Counted from the first letter of the stretch, positions 37,676 to 46,411 are shown. The stretch: 64,000 bases of DNA from Streptomyces sp. CNH099 (GCA_000514715.1 AZWL01000006.1:210229-274228), one strand, 5' to 3'. Made by a program: numbers and translations. Notes: generated by a model not told the origin, from the letters alone.

Positions 37676-37718
37676 GGGTGGCTCTCCTTCAAGATCAGCA
37701 CATGGTTCAGATGATTAA

Positions 37719-39305
37719 GTGTCCCCCACGCAGCTGGGTGGTGGCGAAAGGGGCTGGTCCCTGGTGAGGGTCGGGGTCGGGGAAGCAGGGCGGGCGGCCG
37801 CCCGCCGGGCACGGCACTGGACCCGGCGGTGGGAAGCGCAGCCCCTGCACACCCGTCGCACGGTGCGGCTGGTGGCCGCGTCCGGCGCGCTGGGCGGCGT
37901 CCTCGCCGCCGGCGTGATCACCGCGGCGGGCCCCTGGGACTCGGGTCAGCGTACGGCGGAGCGGCAGACCGCCGCGCGTGCGGACGCCGCCGAAGGCCGC
38001 ACAGGTGACGCGGATCACGACTCCTCCGACGGCGTACCGGCGGGCGGCGCCCCCGGCGACGGCCCGCAGGGCACCGCCGTGGGCGCCCCCCGGGTGCTGA
38101 CCCCGCTCGGCCCCCAGGCCGGCACCCGCCCCGTCGGCACGCCGCCGACCGGCGCCGGGCTCGCCGAGAAGTTGGCGCCGCTGCTGCAGGACCCCGCGCT
38201 GGGCTCCCCGAGCACCGCCGCCGTGTGGGACGTGACCACGGGGCGCGAGCTGTACGGCGCGCGCGAGACCGCCGGCGTCGTCCCCGCCTCCACCGTCAAG
38301 CTGGCCACCGGCGCCGCCGCGCTCGCCGCCCTCGGCCGCGACCACCGCATCCCCACCGCGTCCCTCGCCGACGGCGGGAAGGTCTTCCTCGTCGGCGGCG
38401 GCGACCCCACGCTGTCCGCGCAGCGGCTGGCGCGGCTGGCGCGCGCCACGGCGCGCGAGGTGAAGGCGGACGGCGTGCGGAAGGTGGCCGTACGGTACGA
38501 CGCCACCGCGTACGCCGGCGACGTGCTGCACGAGATCGGGCCGAACGAGAACATCGCGCCCGTCACCCCGCTGATGGTGAACGAGGCCCGCCTCGACGGC
38601 TCCCGGCACGGCCCGGCGCCGCGCGCCGCCGAGCCGGCGCGGGACGCGGCGGACGCCTTCGCCGGGGCGCTGCGCAAGGCGGGCGTGCGCGTCGCGGGCG
38701 AACCGCGCGCCGCCCGGGTGCCGGAGCAGGCGGACGAGCTGGCGACGACGTACTCCGCGCCGCTGGCGGCGCTGACCGAGCGGATGCTGACGTACAGCGA
38801 CAACGACCTCGGCGAGGCGCTGGCCCGGCAGACGGCCATAGCGACGGGCCGGGACGCGAGCTTCGCGGGGGCGGGCAAGGCGGTCGCGGGGCAGCTGAGG
38901 AAGCTGGGGCTGCCGGTGCGCGGGGCGGAGTTCACCGACGGGAGCGGACTCAGCCGCGGCAACCGGGTCTCGGCGGACCTGCTCGCCCGGCTGCTGGTGA
39001 CGGCCGCGGACCCGGGCCACCCGGAGCTGCGGCCGCTGCTGACGGGGCTGCCGGTGGCGGGGTTCAGCGGCACGCTGCGGGACCGCTACGGGGACGAGGC
39101 CGGCGGCGCCGGGGCGGCGCGGGGCGTGGTGCGGGCGAAGACGGGGACGCTGACCGGGGTCAACTCGCTGGCGGGGACGGTCGTGGACGCGGACGGGCGG
39201 CTGCTGGCCTTCGCGTTCTTCACGATGGGCGCGACGGACCGCGCGGGCGCGGGCCAGGCGCTGGACCGGATGGCGGCGGCGGTGGCGGGCTGCGGCTGCC
39301 GCTGA
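37719..39305 (+). CDS. dacB: D-alanyl-D-alanine carboxypeptidase/endopeptidase (PBP4 type)
   Basis: A 528-residue S13-family penicillin-binding protein. A cytoplasmic N-terminus, a single transmembrane anchor near 48-72 and a long low-complexity linker precede the catalytic part. The three active-site motifs are present: VPASTVK with nucleophile Ser191, YSDNDL, and KTGTL. It trims or cuts peptidoglycan cross-links. The GTG at 37719 is the most upstream start; a GTG at 37764 is an alternative. It is divergent from ppa. The usual downstream neighbours (a zinc metalloprotease gene, tilS, hpt, ftsH) are absent. Confidence 0.92.
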   Translation: MSPTQLGGGERGWSLVRVGVGEAGRAAARRARHWTRRWEAQPLHTRRTVRLVAASGALGGVLAAGVITAAGPWDSGQRTAERQTAARADAAEGRTGDADHDSSDGVPAGGAPGDGPQGTAVGAPRVLTPLGPQAGTRPVGTPPTGAGLAEKLAPLLQDPALGSPSTAAVWDVTTGRELYGARETAGVVPASTVKLATGAAALAALGRDHRIPTASLADGGKVFLVGGGDPTLSAQRLARLARATAREVKADGVRKVAVRYDATAYAGDVLHEIGPNENIAPVTPLMVNEARLDGSRHGPAPRAAEPARDAADAFAGALRKAGVRVAGEPRAARVPEQADELATTYSAPLAALTERMLTYSDNDLGEALARQTAIATGRDASFAGAGKAVAGQLRKLGLPVRGAEFTDGSGLSRGNRVSADLLARLLVTAADPGHPELRPLLTGLPVAGFSGTLRDRYGDEAGGAGAARGVVRAKTGTLTGVNSLAGTVVDADGRLLAFAFFTMGATDRAGAGQALDRMAAAVAGCGCR

Positions 39306-39382
39306 GGGCGGGGTGGGTGCGCTACGGCCGGGTGCCGGGTGCCGGGGTGTGTCGCGTCGGGCTCGATCCACCCTGGAATATC

Positions 39383-39396
39383 TGTCTGCGCAGACA
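39383..39396. promoter_or_regulatory. Perfect 14-bp palindrome upstream of the YcaC-like hydrolase gene
   Basis: TGTCTGCGCAGACA is fully symmetric with no spacer and lies 54 nt before the start at 39450. No regulator gene is adjacent, so the protein that binds it is not in this neighbourhood. Confidence 0.7.
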
Positions 39397-39449
39397 TGTT
39401 ACTTCGGAAGTCCGCCGCACCGGCGGCGGCCCGACGAAGGGACACGCAC

Positions 39450-40082
39450 ATGGCACGCGCACCGCTCTCCGCCGACAACAGCGCGATAGTCCTGGTCGAC
39501 CACGCGGTCGGCTTCTCCAACCTCACCAGGTCCCACCCGATCGAGGAGACCCTCAACGGCGCCATCGCGCTGGCCGAGATCGCGAAGGTCTTCGACGTGC
39601 CGCTGGTCGTCACGAACGGGCCCGACGACGGCCCTGCCGGCCGGCTGTACCCGGAACTCCTCGCCGCTCTCGGCGACCACCCCGTCATCAGGCGCGATCC
39701 GGTGTTCGACGCGTTCGACGACGAGGACTTCACGGCGGCCGTCGAGGCGACCGGGCGCCGGCGGCTCGTCGTCGCGGGCATCCAGACCGACGTCTGCGTC
39801 GCCCTGACCGCCCTGACCGCCCTCGACCGCGGCTACGAGGTCTCCGTGGTCGTCGACGCCTCGGCCGCCACCACCAAGGAGACCCACGACGCCGCGGTGA
39901 TGCGACTGGTGCAGGCCGGGGCCGTCCCGGTGAACTGGCTGGCCGTCGGCTCCGAACTGCTCGGCGGCTGGACCAACGACCGGACCGCGCCGGCCTTCGG
40001 CGAGGTGGTCTTCGAGCACCTCACGTCGTGGAGGCACCAGAACGCCCTCACCGCCGGCGTCCGCGAGAGCGCCGCCGGCTAG
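39450..40082 (+). CDS. YcaC-like cysteine hydrolase (isochorismatase superfamily)
   Basis: A 210-residue hydrolase that parallels E. coli YcaC through most of its length: SAIVLVDHAVGF (catalytic Asp), a conserved GP-x-G-x-LYPEL stretch, DPVFDAFDDEDF, and the nucleophile Cys in AGIQTDVCVALTAL. As in YcaC, Arg replaces the usual catalytic Lys. The physiological substrate of this subgroup is unknown. GAAGGGA 7 nt before the ATG at 39450 is a good ribosome site. It is monocistronic and probably controlled through the palindrome upstream. Confidence 0.9.
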   Translation: MARAPLSADNSAIVLVDHAVGFSNLTRSHPIEETLNGAIALAEIAKVFDVPLVVTNGPDDGPAGRLYPELLAALGDHPVIRRDPVFDAFDDEDFTAAVEATGRRRLVVAGIQTDVCVALTALTALDRGYEVSVVVDASAATTKETHDAAVMRLVQAGAVPVNWLAVGSELLGGWTNDRTAPAFGEVVFEHLTSWRHQNALTAGVRESAAG

Positions 40083-40084
40083 GC

Positions 40085-40117
40085 GACGCCCGCAAAGACG
40101 CCCGCAAAGACGCCCGC
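40085..40117 (+). repeat. 12-bp tandem repeat after the YcaC-like gene
   Basis: Two complete copies of GACGCCCGCAAA and a nine-base third copy begin three bases after the stop at 40082 and end 10 nt before a strong hairpin. A second short array of AG-CC-GG type 8-bp units lies at about 40206-40248 directly before the sialidase-like stop. Confidence 0.75.
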
Positions 40118-40126
40118 GACGAAGCA

Positions 40127-40159
40127 CGCGGCGGCCGGCGAATCGCGCCGGCCGCCGCG
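40127..40159. terminator. Bidirectional hairpin terminator
   Basis: A perfect 14-bp stem with an AATCG loop (arms 40127-40140 and 40146-40159) stands between the converging genes ending at 40082 and 40250. Confidence 0.85.
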
Positions 40160-40249
40160 CCGCGGGAGTCACGTCGGCGGGACCCCCGTGCCCGGTGGAC
40201 GGTCCGGAGCCGGAGCCCCGGAGCCCCGGAGACCTGGAGACCTGGAGGG

Positions 40250-41425
40250 CTACTGTGCGGTGGCCCCCGTCGCGTAGTACGGCTTGCACACCGGGCCTTC
40301 GTAGTCCGTGGCGATTTCGAGCAGACGGCCGCCGTCTGCGGACGGCAGCAGCGCCGAGCTGTAGTTGGGGCAGTAGTCGACCGTCTGCGACTCGACCGCC
40401 ACCGGAGCGGCGATCTCCTGCCAGACGCCGTTGCCGTTGTCCGAGTTCGTCCATACGGTGCGGCCGCTGCCCGCCGCACGGGAGTCGTCGGCGTTGTGCA
40501 GGACCTGGCCGACGAGGTACAGCCGCCCGTCCGGATTCCCCGGCTCCGGACCCCAGGCCAGGTTGGGCGCGTGCTTGAAGTACTTGCCGTCGGCCGTCTC
40601 CGGCCGGAAGCCCAGGTGCGCGGGGTCGCCCCAGTTCCAGCCGTCGGCGGACGTACGGTAGTGGACGACGCAGACGTACTGGCCGGCCGCGGCGCAGATC
40701 TCGTACGACATGAAGAAGGTGCCGTTCGGGAGCTTCCGCACCACCGCCATGCCGGGGCGGTCGGAGGCGAGGGTGGAGGCGACGGTGTCGTGGTGGCCGG
40801 TCCAGTCGACCCCGTCCGTCGTGCGGGCCGCCACCAGCTTCTGGCTGTGGGCCGGGTCGGTTTCGTCCGAGTAGTGGGCGACCAGGGCGCCCGAGGCGTC
40901 GATCGAGAACTCCGGCTCCCACAGGCCCTTGTCGTTCGGAGCCGTCGCGATCGTCGAGAGGTACGACCACGAGCGGCCGGTGTCCGTGCTCGTGAAGACC
41001 CGCAGCGCCATGCGGCGGTCGGCCTCGTCCTGGCCGACCGAGGCCGCCCACAGCAGCGTGCCGGCCCGCAGGCCGCCCACCTGCCGCGGCAGCTCGTAGA
41101 GCGTGGCGCAGCACAGGCCCCGGCCGCCCGCCGCGTCCGGGTCGGCGACCGTGCCGACCTGGGTGAAGCTGCCGCCGTCGTCGGTGGATTCGTAGATCGC
41201 ACCGAGGCCGTTGTTGCCCTCGAAGGTGACGACCGAGGCGAGGACGCGGCCGTTGGCGGCGCCGCTGTGCTCCAGGCGGAGGGCGCGCGGGTAGAGGCCG
41301 GTGCCGTCGCGGAGCTTGGTGCCGTCGGCGGCGCCGGCCTGACCGGGGGCCGCGTACTGCGCGATGAGCAGCGTGGCGGCGAGACCGAGGATCAGGGCGA
41401 TCGTGTGGGGGATTCGACGAGGCAT
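40250..41425 (-). CDS. Secreted sialidase-like (BNR-repeat, six-bladed propeller) protein
   Basis: A 391-residue exported protein with a Sec signal ending near residue 33. Asp-box-like repeats STDDGGSFTQVG, STDTGRSWSYLS and SADGWNWGDP, and the general pattern of exo-alpha-sialidase or BNR proteins, indicate a six-bladed propeller acting on a glycan. LWEPEFSID and LCCATLYELP are near the usual active centre. Which sugar is released is unknown. The ATG at 41425 is preferred over an upstream GTG because TACGGT lies exactly 7 nt before it. It is probably regulated through the palindrome just upstream. Confidence 0.8.
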   Translation of the reverse strand: MPRRIPHTIALILGLAATLLIAQYAAPGQAGAADGTKLRDGTGLYPRALRLEHSGAANGRVLASVVTFEGNNGLGAIYESTDDGGSFTQVGTVADPDAAGGRGLCCATLYELPRQVGGLRAGTLLWAASVGQDEADRRMALRVFTSTDTGRSWSYLSTIATAPNDKGLWEPEFSIDASGALVAHYSDETDPAHSQKLVAARTTDGVDWTGHHDTVASTLASDRPGMAVVRKLPNGTFFMSYEICAAAGQYVCVVHYRTSADGWNWGDPAHLGFRPETADGKYFKHAPNLAWGPEPGNPDGRLYLVGQVLHNADDSRAAGSGRTVWTNSDNGNGVWQEIAAPVAVESQTVDYCPNYSSALLPSADGGRLLEIATDYEGPVCKPYYATGATAQ

Positions 41426-41442
41426 GGCGGACACCGTAGACG

Positions 41443-41453
41443 GTTGTTACAAC
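41443..41453. promoter_or_regulatory. Palindrome in the promoter of the sialidase-like gene
   Basis: GTTGTTACAAC, an 11-bp dyad (GTTGT-N-ACAAC), sits in the spacer between the predicted -35 and -10 boxes of the gene at 41425. A repressor bound here would block RNA polymerase directly. The overlapping AACGTT at 41452-41457 adds a second small dyad. Confidence 0.5.
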
Positions 41454-41566
41454 GTTGAAAACCCCTCCGTCGCCACTCTCCCGCGGCCCGGCGCCTTCCG
41501 GTGCGAAGCCGCGGAGACACACCCGAACCGCCGTATGTCGCGAGCGTGTTGCAACTCCTCGCCCGG

Positions 41567-41575
41567 TTATCCACA
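41567..41575 (+). promoter_or_regulatory. Single DnaA box
   Basis: TTATCCACA, an exact match to the bacterial DnaA box consensus, lies in the divergent gap before the NlpC/P60 gene and overlaps a CCACAG-CC-CTGTGG dyad (41571-41584). One box is not an origin, but could let DnaA or the dyad-binding factor tune the wall-hydrolase gene. Confidence 0.45.
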
Positions 41576-41697
41576 GCCCTGTGGAGGAGGGCTGCGGGGG
41601 TGGCGGCGGCTGTGGCAGCATCCGGGACGTGTGAGCACCCGGGGCCGGCCAGAGCCCCGGGAAGCCGGGGGCACGCGAGGGGGAACGGGGGAGACCC

Positions 41698-42792
41698 ATG
41701 CGCGAAAACGGGGGAGCGCGGGCGGCGGGAGTGCCGCCGGGCGGAGCGCGGGTGGCGGGAGCGCGCCGGCGTCGGGCGGGGGCCGCGGCCGTGGCCGTGG
41801 CCGGGCTGCTGGCGCTGCTCGTGCCGCTGACCGGGCCGTCCGCCGGGGCGGAGCCGAAGCCGACGGTCGAGGAGGTGCACGCCCGCGTGCAGCGGCTGTA
41901 CCGCGAGGCGGAGGCGGCCACGGACGCGTACAACGACGCGGAGGCGAAGGCGGGGAAGCAGCGCGAGAAGGCCGAGCGGCTCGACCGGGCGGCGGGCGCC
42001 GCGAGCCGGCGGCTGGCCGGGCTGAAGGACGAGGCGGGCGCGCTGGCCCGCGCGCAGTACCGGGGCGGCGGGGTGCCGGTGGAGGCGCAGCTGCTGCTCA
42101 GCGACGACCCGGAGGAGTTCGTCGGGGACCTGCGGCTGGCCCGCAAGGGGCAGCACGCGCAGCGGCGCCTGATCACCGAGGTGACCGGCACGCAGCGGCG
42201 GCTGGAGCGGTATGCGCGGGCCGCCGCCGGGACGTACGAGCGGCTGGAGCGCACCCGCGCGGCCAGGGCCGAGGCGAAGAAGGAGATAACGGAGCGGCTC
42301 GCCGCGGCGAAGGAGCTGGAGAGGAGGCTCAGGGCCGAGGAGCGGGCGCGGCTGCGCCGGCTGGAGCGCGAGCGGGCCCGCGAGGCGCAGGCGCGCTGGC
42401 TGGACTCCGGGGTCCTGGACGGAGCCGGCGCGGCGGCGACGCCCGCCGGCGAGAAGGCCGTCGCGTACGCCGCGGACCAGCTCGGCAAGGACTACGTGTG
42501 GGGCGCCGAGGGGCCCGACACGTTCGACTGCTCGGGGCTGACGATGCGGGCGTGGGAGGCGGCTGGGGTGCGGATTCCGCGGACCTCGCAGGCCCAGCTG
42601 GCGGGGCTGCCGCGGGTCGGCGTGCGCGGGATGCGCCCGGGCGACCTGATCATTTATCACTCCGACGCCAGCCACGTCGGCATATACGTCGGCGACGGCA
42701 CGATCGTGCACGCGCCGCGGCCCGGCCGGCAGGTGACCGTGGCCGGCGCGGGGAGCATGCCGATCAAGGCCGTGGTGCGTCCCGACGCGTGA
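41698..42792 (+). CDS. Secreted NlpC/P60 (C40) peptidoglycan hydrolase with coiled coil
   Basis: A 364-residue exported protein with an Arg-rich signal peptide ending near residue 51, a long Ala/Arg/Glu-rich coiled coil (about 55-235), and a C-terminal NlpC/P60 domain. The domain shows the catalytic Cys in TFDCSGLTMRAWEAAG, His in ASHVGIYVG and the third residue in HAPRPG. It cuts D-Glu-meso-DAP (or LL-DAP) bonds in stem peptides, like Streptomyces SwlA/RpfA-class hydrolases. GGGGGAG lies 4 nt before the ATG. Confidence 0.92.
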   Translation: MRENGGARAAGVPPGGARVAGARRRRAGAAAVAVAGLLALLVPLTGPSAGAEPKPTVEEVHARVQRLYREAEAATDAYNDAEAKAGKQREKAERLDRAAGAASRRLAGLKDEAGALARAQYRGGGVPVEAQLLLSDDPEEFVGDLRLARKGQHAQRRLITEVTGTQRRLERYARAAAGTYERLERTRAARAEAKKEITERLAAAKELERRLRAEERARLRRLERERAREAQARWLDSGVLDGAGAAATPAGEKAVAYAADQLGKDYVWGAEGPDTFDCSGLTMRAWEAAGVRIPRTSQAQLAGLPRVGVRGMRPGDLIIYHSDASHVGIYVGDGTIVHAPRPGRQVTVAGAGSMPIKAVVRPDA

Positions 42793-43033
42793 TATGCGTC
42801 ATGCGCGGCACCCGCCGGACACGGCGGCGTTCGGCCCGGCGCGACCGCTCCCAGCAGGGCAAAGGGCAGGGAGCACGGTCGCGTTCCGGGCCGCGTCGCC
42901 CGTTCCGTACCGGCCGGTGATCACGCTAGGGTCCCTCCTTGGCGGTTCTGCCGGAGACGGCGGGAGCCGCCGCACACGGCCGCGGGCGCGTCTGCGCCCG
43001 GCCGTCACCCTCGGGGGGAGGGAAGGAAGAGCG

Positions 43034-44539
43034 ATGCCCGCAACCGGGCGTTCCCCGGCCTTCGGACCGTCCGGCGGACCTGACCAGTCCGCCGCCGGTG
43101 CCGGGGTGACCGACGCGCAGACCGCGCCGCGTCGGCGGCACCCGCTGCCGCCGGCCGGGCACGCGCCGTCGCCGCAGCCGCACGCGCCGTTGCCGGCGCA
43201 GCGGTCGGGGCACCCGCCGGCGGCCTCCGGTCAGCCGCAGCCGCACGCGCGCCCGCGGGTGGTGCCGGAGCCGCTGACGCTGCTGCTGATAGAGGCCGAG
43301 CCCGGCAGCGGGCCCGGCATCGCGCGGATGCTGGCGCAGGCCGGCGCCGGCCGCCACGGCGAGCGGATCCGGGTGCGTACGGCGCGGAACCTCACCGAGG
43401 CGGAGCGGCTGCTCGGCCCCGACGTGCACTGCATCCTGCTGGACCTGAGCGTGCCCGGCGAGGCGGCCGGCGCGGCCCCCGAGGAGGGGGCCGGCCCCGG
43501 CGAAGCGGGCGACGAGCTGGCGGCGCTGCACGCGGTGCTGGCCATGGCGCCGGCGCACGCCGTGCTCACGCTCACCGACGAGGACGACGTGGAGCTGTCC
43601 GCCGAGGCCGTGCGCGTCGGCGCGCAGGACTACCTCTTCCGCGACGAGCTGGACGGCCGGGTGCTCGGCCGCGCCATCCGGTACGCGGTCGAGCGCAAGC
43701 GGGCCGACCTGGCGCAGAGCCGGCTGACGGCCTCCCGGCTGCGGGCGCAGGAGAACGCCCGGCTGGAGCGCGGGCTGCTGCCCACGCCGCTGCTCGCCGG
43801 CTCCGGCCTCAGCTTCGCCGCCTGCTACCGCCCCGGCCTGCCGCTGCCCTCCGCGGGCGGCACCGCCACCCGGGCGCTGCTCGGCGGCGACTTCTACGAC
43901 GTCGTCCGCACCCCTGACGGCGCGGTGCACGCGATGATCGGCGACGTCTGCGGCCACGGCCCGGACGAGGCCGCGCTCGGCGTGGAACTGCGCATCGCCT
44001 GGCGGGCGCTGACGCTCGCGGGGCTGGTCGGCGACGAACTGCTGGCCACGCTGCAGCAGGTGCTGGAGAACGAGCGGGTCGACGACGAGATATTCGCCAC
44101 GATGTGCACCGTGGACATCTCCCCCGACGCCCGCCGCGCCGGGCTTTACCTGGCCGGCCACCCCGCGCCGCTGGTCGCCGTCCCGGGCGGCCGGCCGCGG
44201 CTGCTTCCGCAGGAGCTGGGCGGCCCGGCGCTCGGCCTGCTGCCGCGCGCCCGCTGGCCGCGCCAGCAGGTGGAGCTGGGCGGTGCGTGGAGCCTCATGC
44301 TCTACACGGACGGCCTCATCGAGGGCCGGACGGGCCCGGGGCGCGAGCGGCTCGGCCAGGAGGGCATGCTCTCGCTGGTCGGCGGTCTGCTGAACCGGGG
44401 CCTCGGCGGCGAGGACCTGCTGCACGGCGCGGTCACCGAGGCCCGCGCGCTCAACGGCGGCGACCTGACCGACGACGTGGCGGCGCTGCTGCTGGATCGG
44501 CCCCCGGGCCCGTGCGGACCCGGGGACCGGAGGTCGTGA
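43034..44539 (+). CDS. PP2C/SpoIIE-type phosphatase with receiver-like domain
   Basis: A 501-residue protein. After a Pro/His/Gln-rich disordered N-terminus (1-75) a receiver-like fold at about 80-205 carries LTLLLIEAEPG and HCILLDLSVPGE, with Asp in the phospho-acceptor position. A coiled linker and a SpoIIE/PP2C domain (about 250-495) follow with GGDFYDVVRTPDGAVHAMIGDVCGHGPDEA (metal Asp residues), LYTDGLIEGR and LTDDVAALLLDRP. It probably dephosphorylates an anti-sigma antagonist in a partner-switch pathway. GGAAGGAAGA before ATG 43034 fixes the start. Confidence 0.9.
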   Translation: MPATGRSPAFGPSGGPDQSAAGAGVTDAQTAPRRRHPLPPAGHAPSPQPHAPLPAQRSGHPPAASGQPQPHARPRVVPEPLTLLLIEAEPGSGPGIARMLAQAGAGRHGERIRVRTARNLTEAERLLGPDVHCILLDLSVPGEAAGAAPEEGAGPGEAGDELAALHAVLAMAPAHAVLTLTDEDDVELSAEAVRVGAQDYLFRDELDGRVLGRAIRYAVERKRADLAQSRLTASRLRAQENARLERGLLPTPLLAGSGLSFAACYRPGLPLPSAGGTATRALLGGDFYDVVRTPDGAVHAMIGDVCGHGPDEAALGVELRIAWRALTLAGLVGDELLATLQQVLENERVDDEIFATMCTVDISPDARRAGLYLAGHPAPLVAVPGGRPRLLPQELGGPALGLLPRARWPRQQVELGGAWSLMLYTDGLIEGRTGPGRERLGQEGMLSLVGGLLNRGLGGEDLLHGAVTEARALNGGDLTDDVAALLLDRPPGPCGPGDRRS

Positions 44540-44551
44540 CGCGGGCGCCGG

Positions 44552-44896
44552 TCAGCGCCCGTTGAACGGCCCGTAGGGCCCGTCGGAGCTGCTGCCGCCG
44601 CCGCTGCGCCGGCCGCCGCCGACCTGCTTGAGCGCGGGCCGGACGTCCACCATGAAGACGATGACCGCGATCAGCGCGATGATCGGCAGGAACGAGAGCA
44701 GCGGGAAGATGAGCATCACGGCGAAGCCGACGCCGAGAATGATCAGCCAGAACTGCTTGGTTTTCTTGTCGGCGGCGCGGTAAGCGTCTTCGCGGGCCGT
44801 GGCCGCGAAGAACAGGGCAGCGCCGGCGAACACCGTCAGGGCCAGGCTGAGCAGGGCCAGCAACGAGTTGAAGCCAGAGATGAGCACGCGGTCCAC
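44552..44896 (-). CDS. DUF2516 family membrane protein
   Basis: A 114-residue protein with GTG start and three hydrophobic segments (about 8-32, 48-68, 65-84) followed by a Gly/Ser-rich cytoplasmic tail. Pattern and length match the actinomycete DUF2516 proteins, which lie next to an XRE regulator and an HBHA-like gene as here. The function is unknown. It is convergent with the phosphatase gene and separated by 95 nt, including a terminator, from the upstream operon. Confidence 0.8.
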   Translation of the reverse strand: MDRVLISGFNSLLALLSLALTVFAGAALFFAATAREDAYRAADKKTKQFWLIILGVGFAVMLIFPLLSFLPIIALIAVIVFMVDVRPALKQVGGGRRSGGGSSSDGPYGPFNGR

Positions 44897-44955
44897 CGCC
44901 TATTAGTCCGACTCAGTGGTACAGGGATCCGGCGCAGACACCGTACCCGTATAAC

Positions 44956-44984
44956 GCCCCGGGCACGCGAAGTGTGCCCGGGGC
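44956..44984 (-). terminator. Terminator after the HBHA-like gene
   Basis: A perfect 11-bp stem (GCCCCGGGCAC / GTGCCCGGGGC) with a 7-nt loop lies 8 nt beyond the stop at 44992 on the minus strand, ending the XRE/HBHA operon before DUF2516. Confidence 0.8.
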
Positions 44985-44991
44985 CGGGTGC

Positions 44992-45660
44992 TCAGGAGTC
45001 CGTCTTGGGGGTCTTCTTCGCGGCGGACTTCTTCGCCGTGCCGTTGGCGCCGGTCCGGCCGGTGCCGCCGCGGGCGGCGGTCCGGCGCGGGGCGGCCTTC
45101 TTGGCGGCGGGCTTGGCCGCGGACGCCGCGGCGTCGCCGGTGGCCTTGCCCCCGGTGGCGGCGGCCTCGTCGCCGGCGTCCTTCTTCTCCGCCTGCTCCG
45201 TCTGCTCCGCCTTCTCCGCGCCGGGCCGGATGATCTCGGTGGTCACCTGCACCGCGTCGGCGGTGTCGCCGCGCCACTCCGCGACCGCACCGCGCCCGCG
45301 CTCGGCCAGCTCGTCGTAGGTCTCCCGGGCCTTCACCGCGTACTCGGCGGCCCGGCCCACGCTCTGCAGCGCGAGGTCCTGCGCGGTCTCGCGCAGCTTC
45401 CTGATGTCGGTGTCCAGGTCGCCGAGCCGCTCGGCGACCTTCGCCTGCGCCTCCTTGGCCTGCTTCGACACCCGCTCCTGCACGTCCCGCGGATCGGTCT
45501 CCCGCACCGCGGACAGCCGCTCCGGCGCCTCGGCCCGCAGCCGCTCCACCAGCGCGGGCACCTCACGCAGCTTCTCCAGCGCCAGGTCGGCGGTGCCGGC
45601 GGCGGCGTAGAGGGGCGTGGGGTCGCTGAGCGTCTTGCGTACGTCGTCCGTGATGGTCAT
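44992..45660 (-). CDS. HBHA-like coiled-coil protein with Lys/Ala-rich tail
   Basis: A 222-residue protein. Residues 1-150 are predicted long amphipathic helices (DLALEKLREVPALVERLRAE, QSVGRAAEYAVKARETYDEL) and the last 60 residues are Ala/Lys/Pro-rich (AAKPAAKKAAPRR, KKSAAKKTPK). The layout is that of mycobacterial heparin-binding haemagglutinin and of histone-H1-like tails. It may bind DNA or anionic polymers. Its ATG overlaps the XRE stop by 4 nt, so it is controlled with the regulator. Confidence 0.8.
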   Translation of the reverse strand: MTITDDVRKTLSDPTPLYAAAGTADLALEKLREVPALVERLRAEAPERLSAVRETDPRDVQERVSKQAKEAQAKVAERLGDLDTDIRKLRETAQDLALQSVGRAAEYAVKARETYDELAERGRGAVAEWRGDTADAVQVTTEIIRPGAEKAEQTEQAEKKDAGDEAAATGGKATGDAAASAAKPAAKKAAPRRTAARGGTGRTGANGTAKKSAAKKTPKTDS

Positions 45661-46127
45661 GGCGTTCTCCTCCGGTCGCTGGCGGGCTTCCCTTCGCCCT
45701 CACCCCGCCCGGCATCCGGCCGCGGGGCTACCCCGTTCGTCTGGTCCTCTGCCGTGCGCCCGCCCGCGTCGTCGCGCGCGTTCTCCTTGCGGAAGGAGTC
45801 GTAGATCTGCAGCAGCACCTGCTTCTGCCGCTCGCTGATCGCCGGATCGGTGAGTATCGCGGTGTGCACCGCCATCCCGTCCGCCCCGTCGACCCGCCGC
45901 TCGTCGAGGATCCCCGCCTGCACGTACAACGTCTCGGCGGAGATCCGCAGCGCCTTCGCGAGCTGCTGCAGAATCTCAGCGCTGGGCTTGCGCAGCCCGC
46001 GCTCGATCTGGCTGAGGTACGGATTCGACACCCCGGCGGCATCGGCCAGCTGCCGCAGGCTGAGCCGCGCACTGCGCCGCTGCTCCCGCAGGAACTCACC
46101 GAGGTTGCCGACGTGTATCGAGGCCAT
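45657..46127 (-). CDS. XRE family transcriptional regulator
   Basis: A 156-residue protein with a Cro/C1 helix-turn-helix at about 8-65 (LSLRQLADAAGVSNPYLSQIERGLRKPSAEILQQLAKAL) and a C-terminal helical part ending in an acidic, Gly-rich tail. It leads the operon with the HBHA-like gene. An inverted repeat with 8-bp perfect arms lies 31 nt upstream, indicating autoregulation. Conserved near DUF2516 in Streptomyces. Confidence 0.9.
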   Translation of the reverse strand: MASIHVGNLGEFLREQRRSARLSLRQLADAAGVSNPYLSQIERGLRKPSAEILQQLAKALRISAETLYVQAGILDERRVDGADGMAVHTAILTDPAISERQKQVLLQIYDSFRKENARDDAGGRTAEDQTNGVAPRPDAGRGEGEGKPASDRRRTP

Positions 46128-46157
46128 ACTCCGATGCTGCCGCAGCGCCGCTAACTA

Positions 46158-46177
46158 TTGCAAGCACCCGCTTGCAA
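46158..46177. promoter_or_regulatory. XRE operator
   Basis: Arms TTGCAAGC (46158-46165) and GCTTGCAA (46170-46177) are perfectly complementary with an ACCC spacer. It is placed 30 nt upstream of the XRE start codon, where a repressor would block the promoter. Confidence 0.75.
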
Positions 46178-46411
46178 GTGTGTCACACACCACATATCGC
46201 GATACTATCGCGTTGCCCTGTCCCCCCGCCCGGAATCCGTGGCAGCCAGCTTGCGGGCCGCAGCGTCCTGGTCCGCACCGGCCCGTTCCCGCTCACCGCC
46301 GCGTAGCCACCGTGCCGTCTCCACCGAGGGAAGCCGAGACCAGCAGCCTCCGCTGATCACGCAGCACCTGGTTGGGGAGAGACCATCGGGCGGAGCCGGG
46401 CAAAGCCTTGG

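Noticed and set aside
41567-41575. Replication origin
   Set aside because: Only one DnaA box is present and no dnaA, dnaN or box cluster is nearby.
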